Source: Ruminococcus sp. UBA4240
Lineage (GTDB): Bacteria; Bacillota; Clostridia; Oscillospirales; Ruminococcaceae
Direction: 5' to 3'
NCBI GenBank assembly: GCA_002395525.1
Contig: DGXE01000059.1
Coordinates: forward strand, 1-31,797
Length of the DNA: 31,797 bases
Position numbers and translations under genes: made by a program. The notes under the pieces are model-generated. The model saw only the letters and a list, made by a program, of their open reading frames with translations. It was not told the DNA's origin and did not search any database. The first letter of the stretch is position 1. Each line of letters opens with the position of its first letter. Shown one piece after another: positions 28,319 through 31,797 of the stretch.

Positions 28319-29998
28319 TCAGCAATAGCCGCTTTCGGAAACGGTCTTTGCCACATCTGCAAATGCCTTCTCATCAAAGGGGCTGAGAAGTCCTGCCACC
28401 TTCACCAGATCCACGAAGGTATCACGTCCCCCCCGCTTTACAAGCCTGTAATAGCGTTCAAAGGCATCCTTCCTGTCGGTCTGCATGAGCACCCAGAATT
28501 CAAGGGCGACTGTCTGTGCAAGGCAGTAGTCTATATAGTAGAAGGGGCGCTCGTATATATGGCTCTGGCGCTGCCATGCCCGCCCCTGCCCGTAGAAGGG
28601 GGAGCCGTCCAGGTCTATCCAGGGCATATATACTGCTGTGAGCCGCTTCCACTCCTCTATGCGCTCATCCGGAGTCCAGTCCGGGTTTTCGTATACAGAG
28701 TGCTGGAAGTGATCCACCATAGTGCCGTAGGGAATGAATTTCAGCGCATCCGCAAGATGCGTGCGCTTGAACTTTTCCGCATCCTTTCCGAAAAAGTCCT
28801 CTGCGCTTGCCCACCCGAAGAATTCCATGGACATGGAATGTATCTCGCAGGCCTCTATTGTGGGGAGCATCACATCCGTGGGACGGGTGTGTATATTGGT
28901 GTATGCCGCAAAGGCATGGCCCGCCTCATGGGTTATTACCTCCACATCCCCCTGGGTGCCGTTGAAGTTTGAGAATATAAAGGGGCACTCAAAGCCTACC
29001 AGCTCCGTGCAGTAGCCCCCCTGCATCTTCCCTTTCCGGGAATACACGTCAAGCAGCTCATTTTCCAGCATGAAATCGAAGAACTCCGCCGTCTGGGGGG
29101 AAAGGGCATGATAAAAGCGCCTGCCCGCCTCAACAATGTCCTCCGGGGTGCCTATGGGCTTTGCATTGCCGTCACGGTAGGCAAGATCCCTGTTTTCATA
29201 GGCAATGGGGTACTTCACCCCTATCCTCTCCGCCTGCTCACGGAAGATGCGGTCGGCAATGGGTACGATATACTTGATGACCCCCTTGCGGAATTCCTTT
29301 ATATCCGCCTCGGTGTAGCAGTTGCGGGTCATGTTGAGATACCCTAAGGGGACGTAGTTCTCAAAGCCCAGCTTTTTCCCCTGCTGTGTGCGCACCCTGA
29401 CCATATCGTCATATATGCGGTCAAGGTCATCCGCATGGGACATATAGAAGGCGGATTCCGCCGCCCATGCATCGTGGCGCACCCTGTCATCGGGGGATAC
29501 CTTGTAGGGGGTGAGCTCGGACAAGGTGCACACCTTGCCGTCAAACTCTATCTGTGCGGAGGCTATGAGCTTTTCGTATTCGCTCACAAGCCTGTTCTCC
29601 TCCTGCATGAGGGGGATAAGCTCCGGGGAAAAGCTCTTGAGGAAAATGTCGATATTGGTAAACATCACCTTCCCGAAGCGCTCCTCCAGCTCCTTTCTGA
29701 AGGGGCTTTCGGCAACAGCCTTTGCCACCCTCTGGGAGATCTCCGTCACAAGGGGGTTGCTCTCATCGTAGAAGTCGTTCTCTGCGCTGTAGAATTCATC
29801 CTCGGTGTTGATGCTGTGGCGGATGTAGCAGAGATTGTACATGGTGGAGTACCCTGCGGAAATATTATCCCATTCAAGGTAGGCACGCTCCGCATCATCT
29901 GCGGACACAGCCTTTTCTATCTGCTCTGCCGCTCTTTCCGCCTGCACCTTCAGGGCATCTATATCGGGGCGTGTGTACTGCATTTCAGAAAATTTCAT
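28319..29998 (-). CDS. pepF: M3B family oligoendopeptidase (PepF-like)
   Basis: A 559-residue cytoplasmic zinc oligopeptidase. The HExxH motif is HEAGH (H357, E358, H361) in EVITHEAGHAFAAY, and the third ligand is expected in TIEACEIHSMSMEFF about 25 residues later. HSVYENPDWTPDERIEEWKRL and FYYIDYCLAQTVALEFW are also typical of M3B enzymes. It is somewhat shorter than the 600-residue lactococcal PepF and resembles the shorter clostridial M3 group. The start at 29998 has AAGGA upstream and a strong promoter (30039-30067); an in-frame ATG at 30067 would lie within the promoter and is rejected. First gene of the pepF-pepV unit. Confidence 0.93.
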   Translation of the reverse strand: MKFSEMQYTRPDIDALKVQAERAAEQIEKAVSADDAERAYLEWDNISAGYSTMYNLCYIRHSINTEDEFYSAENDFYDESNPLVTEISQRVAKAVAESPFRKELEERFGKVMFTNIDIFLKSFSPELIPLMQEENRLVSEYEKLIASAQIEFDGKVCTLSELTPYKVSPDDRVRHDAWAAESAFYMSHADDLDRIYDDMVRVRTQQGKKLGFENYVPLGYLNMTRNCYTEADIKEFRKGVIKYIVPIADRIFREQAERIGVKYPIAYENRDLAYRDGNAKPIGTPEDIVEAGRRFYHALSPQTAEFFDFMLENELLDVYSRKGKMQGGYCTELVGFECPFIFSNFNGTQGDVEVITHEAGHAFAAYTNIHTRPTDVMLPTIEACEIHSMSMEFFGWASAEDFFGKDAEKFKRTHLADALKFIPYGTMVDHFQHSVYENPDWTPDERIEEWKRLTAVYMPWIDLDGSPFYGQGRAWQRQSHIYERPFYYIDYCLAQTVALEFWVLMQTDRKDAFERYYRLVKRGGRDTFVDLVKVAGLLSPFDEKAFADVAKTVSESGYC

Positions 29999-30038
29999 AT
30001 CTATCGTTCCTTTTTCTGAATATTGTATAAGTATATCC

Positions 30039-30067
30039 ATTATACCACATGGAGAGAAGTTATGCAA
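30039..30067 (-). promoter_or_regulatory. Sigma-A promoter of pepF-pepV
   Basis: Minus strand: TTGCAT (30062-30067), 17-bp spacer, TATAAT (30039-30044) in the context ATGTGGTATAATGG. The -35 lies directly beside the terminator of the kinase gene. The leader would be about 35 nt. Confidence 0.75.
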
Positions 30068-30109
30068 GAGGAAGAAAGACCGCCGACCGCAAAATTGGCA
30101 GTCAGCGGT
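30068..30109 (-). terminator. Rho-independent terminator of the two-component operon
   Basis: 30098-30109 and 30079-30090 form a 12-bp stem that is fully paired in minus-strand RNA (two G-U pairs) with a 7-nt loop, followed by a pyrimidine/U-rich stretch CTTTCTTCCTCTT. The same stem would have two mismatches as plus-strand RNA, which fits its use on the minus strand. Confidence 0.8.
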
Positions 30110-30132
30110 GAAAGGCTATCTCCGGGTTTCCG

Positions 30133-31203
30133 TCAGCCCGGGCTGTCGGGCAGGGATACGGTAAAGACGGTGCCCTTTCCGGGTACGCTCTTCACCTCCA
30201 TATCTCCGCCGGAGATCTGTATCACGCGCATGGCAAGAGCAAGCCCCAGACCGTTGCCCTCGGTGGAATGAGATGTATCTCCCTGATAGAATTTGTCAAA
30301 TATATGCTTTTTTGTCTGTTCATCCATGCCGCAGCCGCTGTCCTCCACCTCGACGATGACCCTTCCGTTCTCGGAGTATTCCCTCAGTGTGACTGTGCCG
30401 CCCTTATCCGTGAATTTGAAGGCGTTTGAGAGGAGATTGTCCCACACAAGGGGCAGCAGCTCCTCGTCTCCGTTTATCATCCTGCGTTCATCTGCAATAT
30501 TTGCTTCAAAGTTGATGTCCTTTTCCTCCCAGACCGGCTCAAACAGCAGCGCCGAACGGATCAGCTGTCCGCTCAGGTCGAAACGGCTGACGCGGGGCGT
30601 TGTGCTCTGGTTTTCGAGCTTGTTGAGCTTCAGGATATTGGTGATAAGGGTATTGAGCCTTTTTGCCGCACGGGTCACGGTCCCGGCGTATTCCAGCCGC
30701 TCTTGTTCCGTCAGCCCGGGTCTTCCCAGCATTTCTGCGGAATTCTGGATTATGGCGATGGGGGTCTTTATCTCATGGGATACATTTGAGAAGAAATCCA
30801 CACGCAGTGTTTCTATATTGCCAAGCTCCGCCGCCATTTTGTTGAAATCATCTATCATAACATCAAGGTAATCCCTGGTGTCATTCTCATTGAACGGCTC
30901 TATCCTGACGGAAAAATCCCCGGACGCTATCCTGCCGGCAGCATCCGCAAGGCGCTGCATAGGTATCTCATATGTCCTTTTGACCTGCTGCCTTGTGTAC
31001 AGGGTAAGTCCCCCTGCCACAGCCGCCCAGAAAAGGAGTATCACGACTATTATGAGCACCTCGTTGAAATGAGCGCTCTGTACTCCGAGAAGAAGCCCTA
31101 TATGTACTCCCGAAAGGATGAGCAGCGCCCCATAGTATCCGAAGAATATCCTCTTCGGGAAGCGGCTCTGTCTCACCGCCTTTGATATCTCCGTGTTTTT
31201 CAT
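30133..31203 (-). CDS. Sensor histidine kinase
   Basis: A 356-residue membrane kinase. TM1 is about 19-41 and TM2 about 48-70 with only a very short external loop, so it probably senses within the membrane or through a partner. A HAMP domain (about 71-123) is followed by the H-box FFSNVSHEIKTP with H143, the N-box WDNLLSNAFKFT, G1 EDSGCGM, the F-box HIFDKFYQGDTSH and G2 GNGLGLALA. It overlaps the response-regulator gene by 4 bp (ATGA). Short-loop kinases of this kind in Firmicutes often respond to cell-envelope stress, but no BceAB-like transporter is visible here, so the stimulus is unknown. It ends in a terminator at 30068-30109. Confidence 0.95.
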   Translation of the reverse strand: MKNTEISKAVRQSRFPKRIFFGYYGALLILSGVHIGLLLGVQSAHFNEVLIIVVILLFWAAVAGGLTLYTRQQVKRTYEIPMQRLADAAGRIASGDFSVRIEPFNENDTRDYLDVMIDDFNKMAAELGNIETLRVDFFSNVSHEIKTPIAIIQNSAEMLGRPGLTEQERLEYAGTVTRAAKRLNTLITNILKLNKLENQSTTPRVSRFDLSGQLIRSALLFEPVWEEKDINFEANIADERRMINGDEELLPLVWDNLLSNAFKFTDKGGTVTLREYSENGRVIVEVEDSGCGMDEQTKKHIFDKFYQGDTSHSTEGNGLGLALAMRVIQISGGDMEVKSVPGKGTVFTVSLPDSPG

Positions 31204-31797
31204 AACATCACTGCCTTGTATCCTATGCCGCGGATAGTCTTTATCTCAAAGCCGGTACATCCGGAGGTCTTGTCACGCAGACGTGTTATATACACATCCA
31301 CCGCCCTCAGCCCCGCATCGGAATCAATGCCCCAGAATTCATCCATGAGCTGCGCCCGTGAGAAGGTCTTGTTGGGGTATGAGAGGAGCTTGAAGAGAAT
31401 GTTGAACTCCCTTGTGGACAGGGGCAGCTCTTCACCGTTCAGGGAAGCAGTCATCGCATCCCCGTCAAGGGTCAGATCGCCTATGGACAGCTTTTTGGAG
31501 CCTGCAATGTTTGCACGCCGCAGCAGGGCTCTCACCCGCATCTCCAGCTCGGCAAGCTCCACGGGCTTGACCATGTAGTCATCTATCCCCAGTCTGAAGC
31601 CCTTTTCCTTGGAGGCAAGGTCATCCCTTGCGGAGAGAAAGAGGATGGGTATGTTCTCATTCAGCTCCCTGACGGTCTTTGCAAATTCAAAGCCGTCTGT
31701 TTTCGGCATCATTATATCAGAGATTATAAGGTCATATATATGGCTGTACATCTCATCATATGCCTCATTCACCGACAGGCAGCCCTTTGCCGAAAAG
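31200..31797 (-). CDS. OmpR/PhoB-type response regulator (N-terminus beyond the window)
   Basis: The frame runs to the right edge, so the first part of the receiver domain is missing (visible from FSAKGCLSVNEAYDEM). The receiver keeps the phospho-acceptor aspartate in LIISDIMMPKTDGFEF, the switch serine in ILFLSARDD and the lysine in DDYMVKPVE. The C-terminal winged helix (SIGDLTLDGDAMTASL ... LSTREFNILFKLL ... FSRAQLMDEFWG ... VDVYITRLRDKT ... IKTIRGIGYKAVML) is the OmpR DNA-binding domain. It is followed with a 4-bp overlap by its kinase. A GTG at 31772 is internal, not the start. Confidence 0.95.
   Translation of the reverse strand, partial: FSAKGCLSVNEAYDEMYSHIYDLIISDIMMPKTDGFEFAKTVRELNENIPILFLSARDDLASKEKGFRLGIDDYMVKPVELAELEMRVRALLRRANIAGSKKLSIGDLTLDGDAMTASLNGEELPLSTREFNILFKLLSYPNKTFSRAQLMDEFWGIDSDAGLRAVDVYITRLRDKTSGCTGFEIKTIRGIGYKAVML

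Noticed and set aside
30010..30067. In-frame upstream ATG (30067) as start of the PepF-like protein
   Set aside because: It overlaps the -35 and -10 of the promoter; the ATG at 29998 has AAGGA and matches the family's N-terminus.

Overview
The window looks like chromosomal DNA of a Gram-positive anaerobe of the Ruminococcaceae / Ruminococcus type. This is an inference from gene content: a PucR-family regulator ahead of ftsEX and an M23 hydrolase, PepV- and PepF-type peptidases, YfhO and GtrA membrane proteins, choline-binding-like wall repeats, low-GC-type ribosome binding sites, and moderately high GC by eye. No rRNA, tRNA, CRISPR array, prophage or transposase gene was seen. There are 27 protein genes; the first and last run off the window.

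Layout. 1-586: tail of a DUF4143-type ATPase. 1049-6329 (+): PucR-like regulator, ftsE, ftsX, a coiled-coil M23 endopeptidase (together an FtsEX-hydrolase division module) and a DUF5662 protein. 6816-8567 (-): glycogen branching enzyme. 9051-13051 (-): comM-like ATPase, dxr and a lipoprotein, tightly packed. 13305-21411 (-): a likely seven-gene operon, in transcription order GGDEF/EAL c-di-GMP protein, queD, queE, small lipoprotein, folE, YfhO-family protein, SDR reductase. 21649-23397 (+): GtrA protein and a lipoprotein, divergent from that operon. 23578-25382 (-): recA-recX. 25464-26856 (-): cell-wall-binding repeat protein and an unknown small protein. 26933-29998 (-): pepF-pepV. 30133-31797 (-): OmpR-type response regulator (partial) and its kinase.

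How the genes fit together. FtsE/FtsX are expected to gate the M23 enzyme at the septum. FolE, QueD and QueE give three of the four steps from GTP to preQ0 (QueC is not in the window), and they are translationally coupled to a c-di-GMP enzyme. YfhO and GtrA are families that act in one cell-envelope glycosylation route in Firmicutes. PepF and PepV degrade peptides in sequence. RecX modulates RecA.

The most unusual feature is in the spacers. At least 17 short, degenerate arrays with a strict 7-bp period sit between genes, several units each, in a handful of sequence classes and in both orientations. They often contain the stop codon of the upstream gene or abut the ribosome binding site of the next. 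Many lie beside a recurring purine-rich block related to GCGGGCAAAGAGGAAA, found about 14 times in both orientations. Together they look like a dispersed composite intergenic element. Other structured spacers are a four-hairpin cluster (13165-13279) and a diverged 70-bp inverted repeat carrying TTGACA boxes (8706-8921).
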